This document shows positions 26,503 to 35,471 of a DNA stretch of 64,000 nucleotides, in pieces; within the stretch, counting starts at the first letter, position 1; every line of letters begins with the position of its first letter. The notes under the pieces were generated by a model. That model worked only from the letters and a program-made list of their open reading frames with translations, did not search any database and was not told the DNA's origin. The stretch covers positions 1 to 64,000 of the forward strand of contig NZ_SROX01000006.1 in assembly GCF_013141915.1 (NCBI RefSeq), given 5' to 3'. Made by a program: the position numbers and the translations under genes. This DNA comes from Cupriavidus necator. GTDB lineage: Bacteria > Pseudomonadota > Gammaproteobacteria > Burkholderiales > Burkholderiaceae.

Positions 26503-27475
26503 TTCGTTCCCCCTCTTCTAAGAATTTCTTGTCGTATGGCTCAGCGCAAAAGTTAGAGGAAGAGGGCGGGAGGAAGGATAACGCCGGCGACTTGTCTGAT
26601 AACGCAGCGGAATCGCAGGCTCGTAACACCCTGGTCATATACCGACTGGATTTAAGCAAGGCTTCCATGTGCCCGACTCATGGCTCCCGGATCGATCATT
26701 CAAGGCCGTGGCGTCTAATGACCAAGATGGGTCGACAGCGGTCTGGGGCGAATTCGTGTCAAGATGCGGCCCGAGAAGTTGGATCAATCACCGTGCAGGA
26801 ACCGGGGGCCCGTTATGACACTTGTAGTTGCCCATGCTGACGAGGAATAGGTTTCATAGTCGCAGACACACTACTGAGCTCCTCGGTAGCGCTGCGTGGT
26901 GAGGCTTGACCAGTGGGCGGCACAGGTCATACCCTAAAGATTCATGTGCTATCCGGCCATGTGTCTGTGGCATTCGCTGGCGATCCAAGTTTGGCATGCG
27001 AGTTGATAGCCGAGATCAACAACGACATTCAGGGCGGGGAGGCACACGATATTCCCCATCAACTCCTTGCCGTACAGCGTGCAACGCGTGCCTATATTGG
27101 CGACCCAGAGGGATATAGGGTACTGACGAGCTTGATAGGTCCTAGGAAGGCCCCGAGCTTCGCCATGTACAGCTTCCAGACGGGTCATTTCGCTGCGAGC
27201 GCTTTGAAGCACCGACCTCCGAGCAATGGTTCATCAGAGTTTCCCATGCTATGGAATCTCTCTGTCATAGCCGATCAGTTGCGACCGTTGGCGCGATTTC
27301 AGATGCAATCACTCGCGTAGTTGATGCATGCAGCTCGGGCGAACTCGAATATATGCAAGCCGCTTACGCAGTCCGTTCAGTTGAGGAGGACTACACGGGA
27401 TACACCCTTCTGGCTGCTAACGCCCGCCAGCGCGCCAATGGCCATATATTTTTACGCGGGAAGGTTTCCCCAGAT
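26503..27475. other. Gene-poor, lower-GC stretch, likely foreign
   Basis: Base composition and codon use look more AT-rich than in flanking genes. The only protein-like signal is the broken frame at 26913-27517 (separate entry). The first 400 bases presumably contain the porin promoter, but no clear -35/-10 pair stands out. It ends at IS-like end module C. Confidence 0.45.
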
Positions 27476-27517
27476 TGCAGGGAAACGGAATTAGTGAGAC
27501 CCAGCCGCTTTTCATGA
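26913..27517 (+). pseudogene. Unrecognised protein split across two frames
   Basis: The first frame, from a GTG at 26913 with a stop just upstream, gives 135 aa including KIHVLSGHVSVAFAGDPSLA and ELIAEINNDIQGGEAHD. The second frame, from about 27251, gives AISDAITRVVDACSSGELEY and YTGYTLLAANARQRANGHIF, and runs into end module C at 27476. Together these look like one degraded protein with a frameshift near 27250-27300, truncated at its 3' end by the IS-like end. The VLSGHVSVAFAGD stretch vaguely recalls Ntn-hydrolase beta-strands, but I do not assign a function. Neither part may be expressed. Confidence 0.35.
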
Positions 27518-27545
27518 GACTGGAAAAACGGAACGCGTGAGACTG
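27476..27545 (+). repeat. IS-like 70-bp end module, copy C
   Basis: Starts TGCAGGGAAACGGAATT, with 16 of 17 bases identical to copy A. Units end at offsets 26, 46 and 69 as in the other copies (GAATTAGTGAGACCC, TTCATGAGACTG, GAACGCGTGAGACTG). It truncates the unknown frame to its left. Confidence 0.6.
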
Positions 27546-28124
27546 GCTTGGGCTCGCGCGCGACGCGTAGTTGCGATGACATAAGGTCGGCGCGACTTCC
27601 GCCGTCGCCGGGCCGACAAGGCTACCGGCGAGAGGCAGCGGTCGATCCTGAAGCGCCTTTCAAAATTGGGACGCTGTGGCGACCGCTTTCGATGGAGCTG
27701 CACATCGGCGGCCAGCGGCTAGAGGTGAAGCTCGATGTTCTCGCGCCGCACCATGGCCCAGCCCGCACTGATCGCGACTTGGAGCGTAGGGGAACACTGG
27801 CATGGCTCTGACGTGCCGCCTCTTTCGAGCGCCCAGCGCTTTTCGGCCGGCACGGCGCAGATGATATCTGCAGCAGGTCGGCAGTCGTCGGGGTCACTAT
27901 GGGCGCCAAATAACGGTAACGGGGGCATTTCGGCCGCAGCGCAAGTCTTCAAGCGCGCAGCGGAATGCCGCAACTTGGCGTGGACCGATAATGGAGTCGT
28001 TCCGCTAGTCAATGATTGAAGCCCTGACTTCGGCCAGTAGCGTCGTACTCAACGTTGGCGGTTTGGCTGCGTCTGAGGCGGGTATTTGAAAAGGGCTGGC
28101 CGCGAAGTGCCACGCCCCATTGCC
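27546..28124. other. Gene-free stretch after end module C
   Basis: Several short overlapping frames exist on both strands, but none has a recognisable domain, a good ribosome site or consistent codon use. I see no RNA gene. It may be decayed element sequence. Confidence 0.35.
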
Positions 28125-29015
28125 CTACTGGTCTCCGAGAAGCGCCACCGTCAGGTCCACTAACGCCCGCAAGCGTGCCAGCCGCCGCAGGTCGCGGTGA
28201 ATTCCCAACCAAACGTCTCGCCCTGGCGGCGCCTCGCCCAGATCGATGCGCCGCAGGTCGGGCGTCGCATCGCCCAGCGCGCAAGGCAGCACTGCGAAGC
28301 CACCGCCCTCGGCGCACATGCGTGCCTGCACGCCACGGTTGTTGCTACGATAAGCAATACGTGCCCTGGGTAGCATTCGCCCGGCCCATGTCACGTCAGG
28401 AAGCGTGCCAAAAGCGGTATCCATACCGATGAGCGCGGCTCCTTGGCCGTCGCCGGCATGGGGCACCACCAAGTCCCGGTGACCGTACAGGGCGTACTGC
28501 ATGTGCAACAGCTTGCGCTGGATCACGTCGGGCTCCTCAAACGGCGTGATGCGAAAAGCCAGGTCGGCCTCGCGGCGCGCCAGGCTGTATTGGCGGGAAT
28601 CCGTCACCAATTCCACCGATACCTCCGGGTGCTGCCTGAGAAACGAGGCAAATACCGGGGTCAGCACATGCATGCCGAACCAGTCGGACGACGTGACACG
28701 CAGCGAGCCGGTCAGCGTGTTGCCCTGCCCGGCCAGTGCTCTGGAAAGTCCGAGTGCTTCTTCCTCCATGCGCTCTGCGTGGACAAGGGCGGAGCTACCT
28801 TCATCTGTCAGCACTAGGCCGTCGCTGGTCCGGTGGAAAAGGGAGTGCCCTACTGCATCCTCAAGCGCCCTTAGGCGACGGCCCATGGTCGGTTGTGTCT
28901 GGCCAATCACTCGCGCCGCCCCACCTAGCGTTCCGGCTCGGGCGATAGCGAGGAAGATCCGGACATCGCTCCATTCGAGTCTGCGGTCATTCATTTTTGA
29001 TTGGATGTCGTTCAC
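28125..29015 (-). CDS. LysR-family transcriptional regulator
   Basis: A 296-aa LTTR; ATG 28994 (MNDRRLEWSDVRIFLAIAR) is an alternative start seven codons in. HTH AGTLGGAARVIGQTQPTMGR, linker LFHRTSDGLVLTDEG, effector lobe starting GSLRVTSSDWFGMHVLTP. The sequence is of the class seen next to quinone oxidoreductase genes, and it diverges from one here. A short dyad at 29030-29043 in the shared region is a candidate site. Confidence 0.92.
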   Translation of the reverse strand: MNDIQSKMNDRRLEWSDVRIFLAIARAGTLGGAARVIGQTQPTMGRRLRALEDAVGHSLFHRTSDGLVLTDEGSSALVHAERMEEEALGLSRALAGQGNTLTGSLRVTSSDWFGMHVLTPVFASFLRQHPEVSVELVTDSRQYSLARREADLAFRITPFEEPDVIQRKLLHMQYALYGHRDLVVPHAGDGQGAALIGMDTAFGTLPDVTWAGRMLPRARIAYRSNNRGVQARMCAEGGGFAVLPCALGDATPDLRRIDLGEAPPGRDVWLGIHRDLRRLARLRALVDLTVALLGDQ

Positions 29016-29029
29016 AATTTTTTATTTCC

Positions 29030-29043
29030 ATGCGATTACGCAT
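29030..29043. promoter_or_regulatory. Short dyad in the LysR/oxidoreductase divergent region
   Basis: ATGCG-ATTA-CGCAT is a perfect 5-bp inverted repeat within an AT-rich tract (ATTTTTTATTTCC just before). It lies 15 bp upstream of the LysR start and 79 bp upstream of the oxidoreductase start, a normal place for an LTTR site. Confidence 0.35.
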
Positions 29044-29121
29044 AAACCATCATGAGTCCAACGACGCGCGGAAAGCAAGCCCTCCTAGCGTGATGACCGA
29101 ACCGAAACTCAGGAGATGACA

Positions 29122-30108
29122 ATGTCCATGCAGGCCCTGGTACTGAACCAATACAATGGCCCCCTCAAACCCACCACATTGGCCATGCCCGCCCCCGGCC
29201 CCGGCCAGGTTCTGGTGCGCATCGCTGCCAGCGGCCTCAACCCGCTCGACACCAAGATCCGGGCAGGCGCCGCCGCGCATGCGCGGCATCCGCTGCCGCT
29301 GGTGCTGGGCATCGACATGGCTGGCACGGTGGAGGCAGTCGGCGCGGGCGTTACCACTTTTCACCCCGGCGACGAAGTTTACGGCATGACCGGCGGCGTG
29401 GCCGGGCTTCAGGGTTCGCTCGCGCAGTACGCCGCCGTTGACGCCGACCTGCTGGCCCGCAAGCCATCGAATCTGTCCATGCGCGAAGCCGCGGCCCTGC
29501 CGCTGGCTTTCATCACTGCCTATGCCGGTATCGTCGATCGGGCGCACCTGCGGACCGGCCAGACCGTGCTCGTCCAAGGCGGCGCCGGCGGCGTGGGCCA
29601 TATCGCGGTGCAACTGGCACGCGCGCTGGGCGCCACAGTGTTTGCCACGGCCAGTGAGAAGGATCTTGACCTGGTGAGCGAGCTCGGCGCAACGCCCATT
29701 GACTACCGCGCGCAGCCCGTCGAAGCATACGTCGCCGCGCACACGCAGGGTGAAGGCTTCGAGCTGGTCGTCGACACGGTCGGCGGTCCGACGCTGGACG
29801 CCTCATTTGCCGCCGTCAAGCACTTCGGCCACGTGGTCAGCGCGCTCGGCTGGGGAACGCATGCGCTGGCCCCGCTGTCGTTCCGCGAAGCCACCTACTC
29901 CGGCGTGTTCACACTCTATCCGCTGCTCACCGGCAAGCTGCGCGCCCATCACGGCGAGATCATGAGCGAGGCCACGCGGCTGGTGGAAAGCGAACTGTTG
30001 CGGCCGGTGGTCGATCCGCGCCGCTTCACGCTGGCGCAGGCGGAGCAGGCATACGAACTTGTCACCGCAGGCACCGCGCGCGCCAAGGTGGTCGTCGAGA
30101 TCGAATGA
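29122..30108 (+). CDS. Zinc-independent MDR-family oxidoreductase (NADPH:quinone reductase-like)
   Basis: A 328-aa medium-chain reductase, cytosolic, expected to reduce quinones or enals with NADPH. The GroES-like N-terminal half contains LPLVLGIDMAGTVEAVGAGV; the Rossmann half has VLVQGGAGGVGHIAVQLARA (GGAGGVG) and TVFATASEKDLDLVSELGAT. Catalytic-zinc Cys/His residues are missing, as in quinone reductases. AGGAG at 29111-29115 places the start at ATG 29122 rather than 29116. It is divergent from its presumed LysR regulator. Confidence 0.9.
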   Translation: MSMQALVLNQYNGPLKPTTLAMPAPGPGQVLVRIAASGLNPLDTKIRAGAAAHARHPLPLVLGIDMAGTVEAVGAGVTTFHPGDEVYGMTGGVAGLQGSLAQYAAVDADLLARKPSNLSMREAAALPLAFITAYAGIVDRAHLRTGQTVLVQGGAGGVGHIAVQLARALGATVFATASEKDLDLVSELGATPIDYRAQPVEAYVAAHTQGEGFELVVDTVGGPTLDASFAAVKHFGHVVSALGWGTHALAPLSFREATYSGVFTLYPLLTGKLRAHHGEIMSEATRLVESELLRPVVDPRRFTLAQAEQAYELVTAGTARAKVVVEIE

Positions 30109-30169
30109 TGGCTGGGACGGGACTACGCCTTCTCGCCGGCCCGCTGGTGTGCTGAGCATGGCTGGGGAG

Positions 30170-30216
30170 CCGTCCAACGAATTCGTACTTCGCGTCAGGG
30201 CAGTCTCACTAGTTCC
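30170..30216 (-). repeat. Two inverted IS-like end units
   Basis: CCGTCCAACGAATTCG (30170-30185) and CAGTCTCACTAGTTCC (30201-30216) are reverse complements of the GAATT-GTGAGACTG-type units. The first shares the 14-mer GTCCAACGAATTCG with the inverted unit at 5347-5360. They are 31 bp apart, unlike the 43-bp spacing between GAATT units in copies A-D, and no clear CA terminus follows. Possible opposite end to copy C. Confidence 0.35.
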
Positions 30217-30314
30217 AGTTCTAAGACCAGCGAGCGACGACCGAAGTAGTTGATAAGTCGTTGAATTTTCGGAAGACGCATTCTCACGAATTTCCAGTTC
30301 CTCACAAGATTTTT

Positions 30315-30384
30315 TGTAGGAACGCGGAATTAGCCGGACTACCGATCAGATTGCTGGACTGGAAATCCGGAATTAGCCGGACTG
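30315..30384 (+). repeat. IS-like 70-bp end module, copy D (variant)
   Basis: Starts TGTAGGAACGCGGAATT and keeps the 26/46/69 unit offsets, but each unit carries CGGACT or TGGACT instead of GAGACT (GAATTAGCCGGACTA, TTGCTGGACTG, GAATTAGCCGGACTG). This points to a related but distinct element. Confidence 0.55.
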
Positions 30385-30459
30385 GGGTGAATGCCGTGAC
30401 GTTCAGCTAGGACCTGACAGCAACCGCCGCTTGTGTTCCAAACAAAATGGAACGCTGCA

Positions 30460-31389
30460 CTAGGTCGCCGCATCGCCCTGCGCCAGTGCTGCGATCAGGT
30501 CCATCAGCCACATCAGTCCGGCATCGCTGTCCCGCGCGGCCGTCCAGACCGACATCACGGTGAACTCCGGCATCGGCACGGGGGAAGGCGCATCGCGCAG
30601 GCCGGCGCTGTTGCACCATTGGCCGGCGAGTACCGCCGGCACCGTCGCCAGCGCGGGGCTTCCCATGAGGATCGCCGGCACGCTGGCAAAGCGTGCGCTG
30701 CTGTAGCGCACGTCCCTTGCCTGGCCCCGTTCCGCCAGCCAGGCGTCGGCCGCGCTGTCGAAGGCGCCGCGATAGGACACCAGCACATGGGGAAACCGCA
30801 GGTAGTCACGCAGCGACAGGCCCTGTCCGGCGCGCAGCGGCGCCGCGCCATAGACACAGCGAAAGCCCATGGTCCGCAGTGCGCGCTCGCGCCGCCATGC
30901 CGGCCCCCTGACGAAGGGGCCGATGCCGAGGTCCATCTCGTTGCGCTCCAGCATGTCCGTGCCACGGAACGGGTCGGTCGGCACGATGGCCAGCCGCACG
31001 CGCGGGGCCAGCGCATCGAGCCGGGCCAGTAGCGCCGGCGCAAGCCACAGTTCCACCCAATCGGGCATGCCCACGACAAAGGTCCGGTCCGACGTGGGCG
31101 GGTCGAACTCACGCCGTTCGAGGAGGGCGGTCTCGATATCTCCGAGTGCCGGCATCAGCCGCCGCTCGAGTTCCAGGGCGCGTTCGGTCGGCTCCATGCC
31201 GCGAGCGGTCCTGACCAGCAGCGGATCGTCAAACAGCTCCCGCAGCCGCGCAAGCGCACCGCTGACGGCCGGCTGCCCCAGGTGCAGGTGCGCCGCCGCT
31301 CGCGAGACGCTGCGCTCGCGCAGCAACACGGCCAGCGTGACCAGCAGGTTCAGGTCGACGCCGCGAAAATGGCTTTCCTTGATACTCAC
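30460..31389 (-). CDS. LysR-family transcriptional regulator
   Basis: A 309-aa LTTR with the NodD/SyrM-like beginning HFRGVDLNLLVTLAVLLRER. HTH SVSRAAAHLHLGQPAVSGAL, linker LLVRTARGMEPTERALEL. I choose GTG 31389 with GGAAGGTAGCC upstream; an in-frame ATG at 31452 gives an atypical N-terminus. Downstream of the amidase gene on the same strand (73 bp gap) and possibly co-transcribed with it. Confidence 0.9.
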   Translation of the reverse strand: MSIKESHFRGVDLNLLVTLAVLLRERSVSRAAAHLHLGQPAVSGALARLRELFDDPLLVRTARGMEPTERALELERRLMPALGDIETALLERREFDPPTSDRTFVVGMPDWVELWLAPALLARLDALAPRVRLAIVPTDPFRGTDMLERNEMDLGIGPFVRGPAWRRERALRTMGFRCVYGAAPLRAGQGLSLRDYLRFPHVLVSYRGAFDSAADAWLAERGQARDVRYSSARFASVPAILMGSPALATVPAVLAGQWCNSAGLRDAPSPVPMPEFTVMSVWTAARDSDAGLMWLMDLIAALAQGDAAT

Positions 31390-31462
31390 CTTGGCTACCT
31401 TCCGTCGGATTTGGCAGCATTGAACTATCGCGCGATGCCCGCGGCAAGGCAAGCCGTTATCG

Positions 31463-32944
31463 TCATCGCAGCGCCGGCGTACTGGCGGGCGGGCGGCGGT
31501 GGCGGGTCAGTTGCTCGAAAGCCGACGCCAGCGGCAGCAGCAGCGCATCGCTGCCTGCCCGGCCTAGCCACGACACGCCAGCGGGAACGCCGGCCGACGT
31601 GAATCCCATCGGCACGCTGATCTCCGGAAAGCCGGCGGCGCTCGCCATATGCATCGGCGCCAGGGGCTGTTCGGCGCGGCAGTGGTAGGTGGCATCGGCC
31701 ATGTCGAAGCGCGGCGATGCAGGGCATGCCAGCGTGGGGAATACCAGCGCCTCTACGCCGTCGGCACGGAAGATATCGTCGAGCATGGCGCCGAAGCGGC
31801 GTGCCGCCAGGCCATCGACTTGCGGCGGCAGGTCTCGCGTCTCGTACGCTTGCCGTAGCGCGGCAAGGGTAAGCGGATTCACCGGATGGCGGCCATCCGT
31901 TGCGGCCATGCGCGCAAGCAACGCGGACGTATTGCCAGGCGCGCCGGCAGGCAACTGCCCCAGCCAGGCATCGAGCCCGCGCACCCATTCAGCGCGGGCG
32001 ATATCGCCCAGCAGGTCGGTGTAGAGCGTGCGCGCGCCCGCCGGCAGGCGCACGAGTATGGTCTCGGCGCCTGCCTCACGCATGGTCTGCGTCGCCGCCA
32101 GGAAGCGCAGATCGATCTCGTCGTTGCCGCCCGCGAAGTCGGTCACGATGCCCAGCCGGCAGCCGCGCATCGACGCTGGCGTGTCGATGAAACCTGCGCC
32201 TGGGACCAGCGCGTCCAAAACGACGGCCGCATCGGCGGCACTGCGCGCCACCGGTCCTACGGTATCGAACGATGCTGCCAGCGGCAGTACGCCTTTCGCC
32301 TCAAGCAACCCATGGGTCGGCCGCATGCCGGTCAACGCATGCACACAGGCCGGACCGCGCACGGAACCGAACGAGTCGGTGCCAAGTCCGAAGGCCGCGA
32401 AGTTGGCCGCCACCGCCGCGCCGGTGCCGCTGCTGGAACCGCTGGCATTGCGCGACAGGCGATAGGGATTGCGCGTCAAGCCGTTGGCGGAGCTGTAGCC
32501 GAAGCGGCCGTTGGAAGCGGCCAGCTCCGACATATTGGCCTTGGCCAACACGATGGCACCGGCTTCGCGCAGGCGCGCCACGCACGGCGCGTCCGCGTTC
32601 GGATAAGCCTCGCGCAACGCCGAACACCCGGCAGTGGTGGGCATGCCGACGGTATCGATGTTGTCCTTGACCACCATGGGAATGCCGTGCAACGGCCCGC
32701 GCGGGCCGCTTGCGCGCAGTTCCCGGTCCAGTGCACGCGCCTCGTGCATGGCGGCGGGATTGACGCAACTGATCGCATTGATCAGCGGGCCGGACTTATC
32801 GAAGGCGGCGATGCGGGCGAGGTAGAAGGCGACCAAACCGGCCGCGGAAACGGTGCCAGCGCGCATGGCGGCAGCGAGTTCCCGGAGGGAGGCTTCGAAC
32901 GGGTCGAAGCCGTCAGTCGGAGCAGCGGAAGAATTGGGAGTCAT
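31463..32944 (-). CDS. Amidase (amidase-signature family)
   Basis: A 493-aa Ser-cisSer-Lys hydrolase that releases ammonia or amines from amides in the cytosol. Lys lies in GIPMVVKDNIDTVGM, the cis-Ser in NASGSSSGTGAAVA, and the nucleophile Ser in GTDSFGSVRGPA, where the usual Gly-Gly is Phe-Gly, a variation near the active site. The AKANMSELA helix and C-terminal MGFTSAGVPAGVSWLGR are typical. ATG 32944. It diverges from the LysR gene at 33098 and lies in a region rich in amide and acyl-amino-acid hydrolases. Confidence 0.9.
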   Translation of the reverse strand: MTPNSSAAPTDGFDPFEASLRELAAAMRAGTVSAAGLVAFYLARIAAFDKSGPLINAISCVNPAAMHEARALDRELRASGPRGPLHGIPMVVKDNIDTVGMPTTAGCSALREAYPNADAPCVARLREAGAIVLAKANMSELAASNGRFGYSSANGLTRNPYRLSRNASGSSSGTGAAVAANFAAFGLGTDSFGSVRGPACVHALTGMRPTHGLLEAKGVLPLAASFDTVGPVARSAADAAVVLDALVPGAGFIDTPASMRGCRLGIVTDFAGGNDEIDLRFLAATQTMREAGAETILVRLPAGARTLYTDLLGDIARAEWVRGLDAWLGQLPAGAPGNTSALLARMAATDGRHPVNPLTLAALRQAYETRDLPPQVDGLAARRFGAMLDDIFRADGVEALVFPTLACPASPRFDMADATYHCRAEQPLAPMHMASAAGFPEISVPMGFTSAGVPAGVSWLGRAGSDALLLPLASAFEQLTRHRRPPASTPALR

Positions 32945-33097
32945 CGTCGATCCTTCGGTAGGCGTGCAGTATTGGCCCGCCGGTGCCAGCAGGCAATGGA
33001 TGTTTTATCGGTCCATCTTTCCATCCCGGAATGAATGCACGACAATGCCGGCACGCGCCCCCGCAACCGGAATCGGCTTCCTGCCACGCCTACCGAC

Positions 33098-34006
33098 ATG
33101 AAAAGTACAAACGGCCGCCACCTGCCCGCGCTGGCGAACCTGATTGCATTCGAGACTACGGCGCGCACGGGCAGCGTCACCGGCGCGGCCGAAGAGCTGT
33201 GCCTGACGCAAAGCGCGGTCAGCAAGCAGATCACCGAGCTGGAATCCTTCCTCGGCGTGCGCATGCTGAACCGCCGCAAGGGCGCCGTGGCGGCGACGCC
33301 TGCCGGCGAGGAATACCTCAAGAGCGTGCGCAAGGCCCTGGCCATGCTGGAGGAAGCCACGATGGAAGTGCAGTCGGGGCGCGCCTCGGGCGGGCGACTG
33401 AACCTGTCGGTGCCGGTGTCGCTGGGCAATATCTGGCTGTTGCCACGCATGCTCAGGTTCGCGCGCGAACAGCCGCATATCCAGCTCAACGTTACCACCA
33501 AGGTCGGGCCGGTCGACCTCGAAAGCACCGGGCTCGATGCCGCCATCATGTATTGCGCGGGTCCGCCACCGCGCCATTTCAGCCTGAAGGTCATGCCGCT
33601 GGAACTGTATCCGGTGTGCGCCCGTGAATTGCTGCCGGCCGGCACTACGCTGGCCAAAGCGGTGAAGCGTCTGCCCTTGCTGCACCAGAACGCCGCGCTG
33701 GAAGCGTGGCCTGCCTATCTTGAGCAGACCGGCATCAAGCTCGCGCGCCCGGATGACGGCCCGCGTTATGGCCTGCTGACCATGGGCCTGCAGGCCGCCC
33801 TCGGCGGGATGGGCCTGGCGCTGCTGCCGGAGTATGTTGCCGGCGAAGACATCAAGGCTGGCCGGCTGCTGCGCCTGTCCGACGAGCCCTACGTCTCGCC
33901 CAAGGCCTACTACTTCATCTGCCGCGAGGACAAGCGCGACAGCCCTGCGATGGAGACCTTCATCGCGTGGCTGCTGGAGCAGACCGCCGGCGCAAACAGG
34001 CGCTAG
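33098..34006 (+). CDS. LysR-family transcriptional regulator (GcvA-like)
   Basis: A 302-aa LTTR beginning MKSTNGRHLPALANLIAFE, the GcvA-style opening. HTH GSVTGAAEELCLTQSAVSKQ, linker MLNRRKGAVAATPAGEEY. ATG 33098 is chosen since the earlier in-frame ATG at 33035 adds a basic, non-homologous leader. Divergent from the amidase and convergent with the deacylase gene (3 bp between stops); the amidase is the likely target. Confidence 0.91.
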   Translation: MKSTNGRHLPALANLIAFETTARTGSVTGAAEELCLTQSAVSKQITELESFLGVRMLNRRKGAVAATPAGEEYLKSVRKALAMLEEATMEVQSGRASGGRLNLSVPVSLGNIWLLPRMLRFAREQPHIQLNVTTKVGPVDLESTGLDAAIMYCAGPPPRHFSLKVMPLELYPVCARELLPAGTTLAKAVKRLPLLHQNAALEAWPAYLEQTGIKLARPDDGPRYGLLTMGLQAALGGMGLALLPEYVAGEDIKAGRLLRLSDEPYVSPKAYYFICREDKRDSPAMETFIAWLLEQTAGANRR

Positions 34007-34009
34007 GCG

Positions 34010-35461
34010 CTACCGCTGCGCCTTCACCAGGGTGGAGGTGACGAAGCGTCCGGGTCGGCTGCTGGCCGGCTGACCGTCGCGAAGGGTCGCCTTCCCCGCG
34101 ACGAACACGTGCCGCACACCAACGGAAGGCTGCCGCGGATCATCGAAGGTGGCGCGATCCTGGATCGTCGCCGGATCGAAGACGGTAATGTCCGCGACAT
34201 GGCCGGTCCTGAGCTCCCCGCGCCGCTCCAGCCCGAAGCGCTGTGCCGGCAAGCCGGTCATCTTGTGCACCGCGCGCTCCAGCGGGAACAGACCCAGGTC
34301 GCGCGAGTACAAGCCGAGCACGCGCGGGAACGTTCCCCACAGCCGCGGGTGCGGCGTTTCATCGGAAGGGATGCCGTCGGAGCCGACCATCGTGTCGGGA
34401 TAGGCCAGGATGTCGCGCACGTCGGTCTCGTCCATGATGAAGTACACGGCACCGCCCGGCACCAGCGCCTGGGCGACTTCATGCCGTGAGCGGCCCCATT
34501 CCTGCGCAAGGTCTTCGAGGTAGCGCCCGGCGGCTTCAGGGTGCGGGGCCGACCAGGTGATCAGGATGCGGTCGCATTGATGCACACGCTCGGGCCGCAA
34601 CATGGTCGACGACGCCGCATACGGATAGCAGTCCAGACACAGCGGCATGGTTTCGGCCAGCCCGCGCACCTGCGCCAGCGTGTGGCGGCTGCGTCCGTGA
34701 TTCTGCTTGCCCACCAGCTTGTGGTGCGAGATTACCGTCGATACCCCCAGTGCCTTGCCGATGCGCGCGGTCTCGTCGATCGACTCGCCGATGTTGTCGC
34801 TTTCATCGCGCATATGGGAGACCAGCACGCCGCCGAGCCGCTTCATCGGCTCGCACATGCGCACGATCTCATCCTCGGGCGCCGCGGCCGATGGCGGATA
34901 GAACGTGCCGGTGGACACCCCGATCGCCCCCTGGCGCAGCGCGGCGTCGACGTCTTGCCGCATGCCTTCGATCTCCGCATCGCTGGCGGGCAGGCCAAGC
35001 TGGCGCAAATGCCTGGCGCGCAGCGTGGACTGGCCGACCAGCACCGCGACATTGACCGCGGCCGGCTGCGCCGCGAACGATTCACGGTAGGCTCGCACGG
35101 AATCGAAGCGGTAGCCGCCGCGCATGATGTCGAGCGGAGCCGGCGGGATGCTGTCGGTCACCAGCGGGAACAGGCTGATGCCGCAGTTGCCGGCGATGAT
35201 GGTGGTGACGCCCTGCGTGACCTTGGGCAACATCTCCGGGGACTGGAACACCATCCAGTCGTCGTGTGTGTGGGTGTCGATAAAGCCGGGGGCGACGATC
35301 AGGCCGGTGGCATCGACTTCGGTGTCCGCCCGCGCCGCCGCGAGGTTGCCGATCGCGGCGATCTCGCCGTTCAACACGCCAATGTCGGCGGCGCGACGCG
35401 GCGCGCCGGTGCCGTCGATGAGGTCGCCGCTGCGGATGATCAGGTCATAGTGCATTTGCAT
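34010..35461 (-). CDS. N-acyl-D-amino-acid deacylase/D-aminoacylase family amidohydrolase
   Basis: A 483-aa zinc amidohydrolase. The composite beta-domain (YDLIIRSGDLIDGTGAP) is followed by metal motif APGFIDTHTHDDW, then GVTTIIAGNCGIS, whose Cys is a zinc ligand in this family, and VISHHKLVG. Reaction: removal of an acyl group from N-acyl-D-amino acids or related amides. ATG 35461 has TTGAGGAGCGCGCC upstream, directly after the Bug stop, so the two are co-transcribed. No signal peptide. With the neighbouring amidase it suggests use of N-acylated compounds. Confidence 0.88.
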   Translation of the reverse strand: MQMHYDLIIRSGDLIDGTGAPRRAADIGVLNGEIAAIGNLAAARADTEVDATGLIVAPGFIDTHTHDDWMVFQSPEMLPKVTQGVTTIIAGNCGISLFPLVTDSIPPAPLDIMRGGYRFDSVRAYRESFAAQPAAVNVAVLVGQSTLRARHLRQLGLPASDAEIEGMRQDVDAALRQGAIGVSTGTFYPPSAAAPEDEIVRMCEPMKRLGGVLVSHMRDESDNIGESIDETARIGKALGVSTVISHHKLVGKQNHGRSRHTLAQVRGLAETMPLCLDCYPYAASSTMLRPERVHQCDRILITWSAPHPEAAGRYLEDLAQEWGRSRHEVAQALVPGGAVYFIMDETDVRDILAYPDTMVGSDGIPSDETPHPRLWGTFPRVLGLYSRDLGLFPLERAVHKMTGLPAQRFGLERRGELRTGHVADITVFDPATIQDRATFDDPRQPSVGVRHVFVAGKATLRDGQPASSRPGRFVTSTLVKAQR

Positions 35462-35471
35462 GGCGCGCTCC

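Noticed and set aside
27548-27811. A small gene after end module C
   Set aside because: No ribosome site, no domain, and a competing frame on the other strand with equal support.
990-30384. Reading the repeated GTGAGACT units as a CRISPR array
   Set aside because: Only three units per site, different lengths of spacer between units 1-2 and 2-3, no cas genes, and identical geometry at four distant sites; fits transposon ends better.
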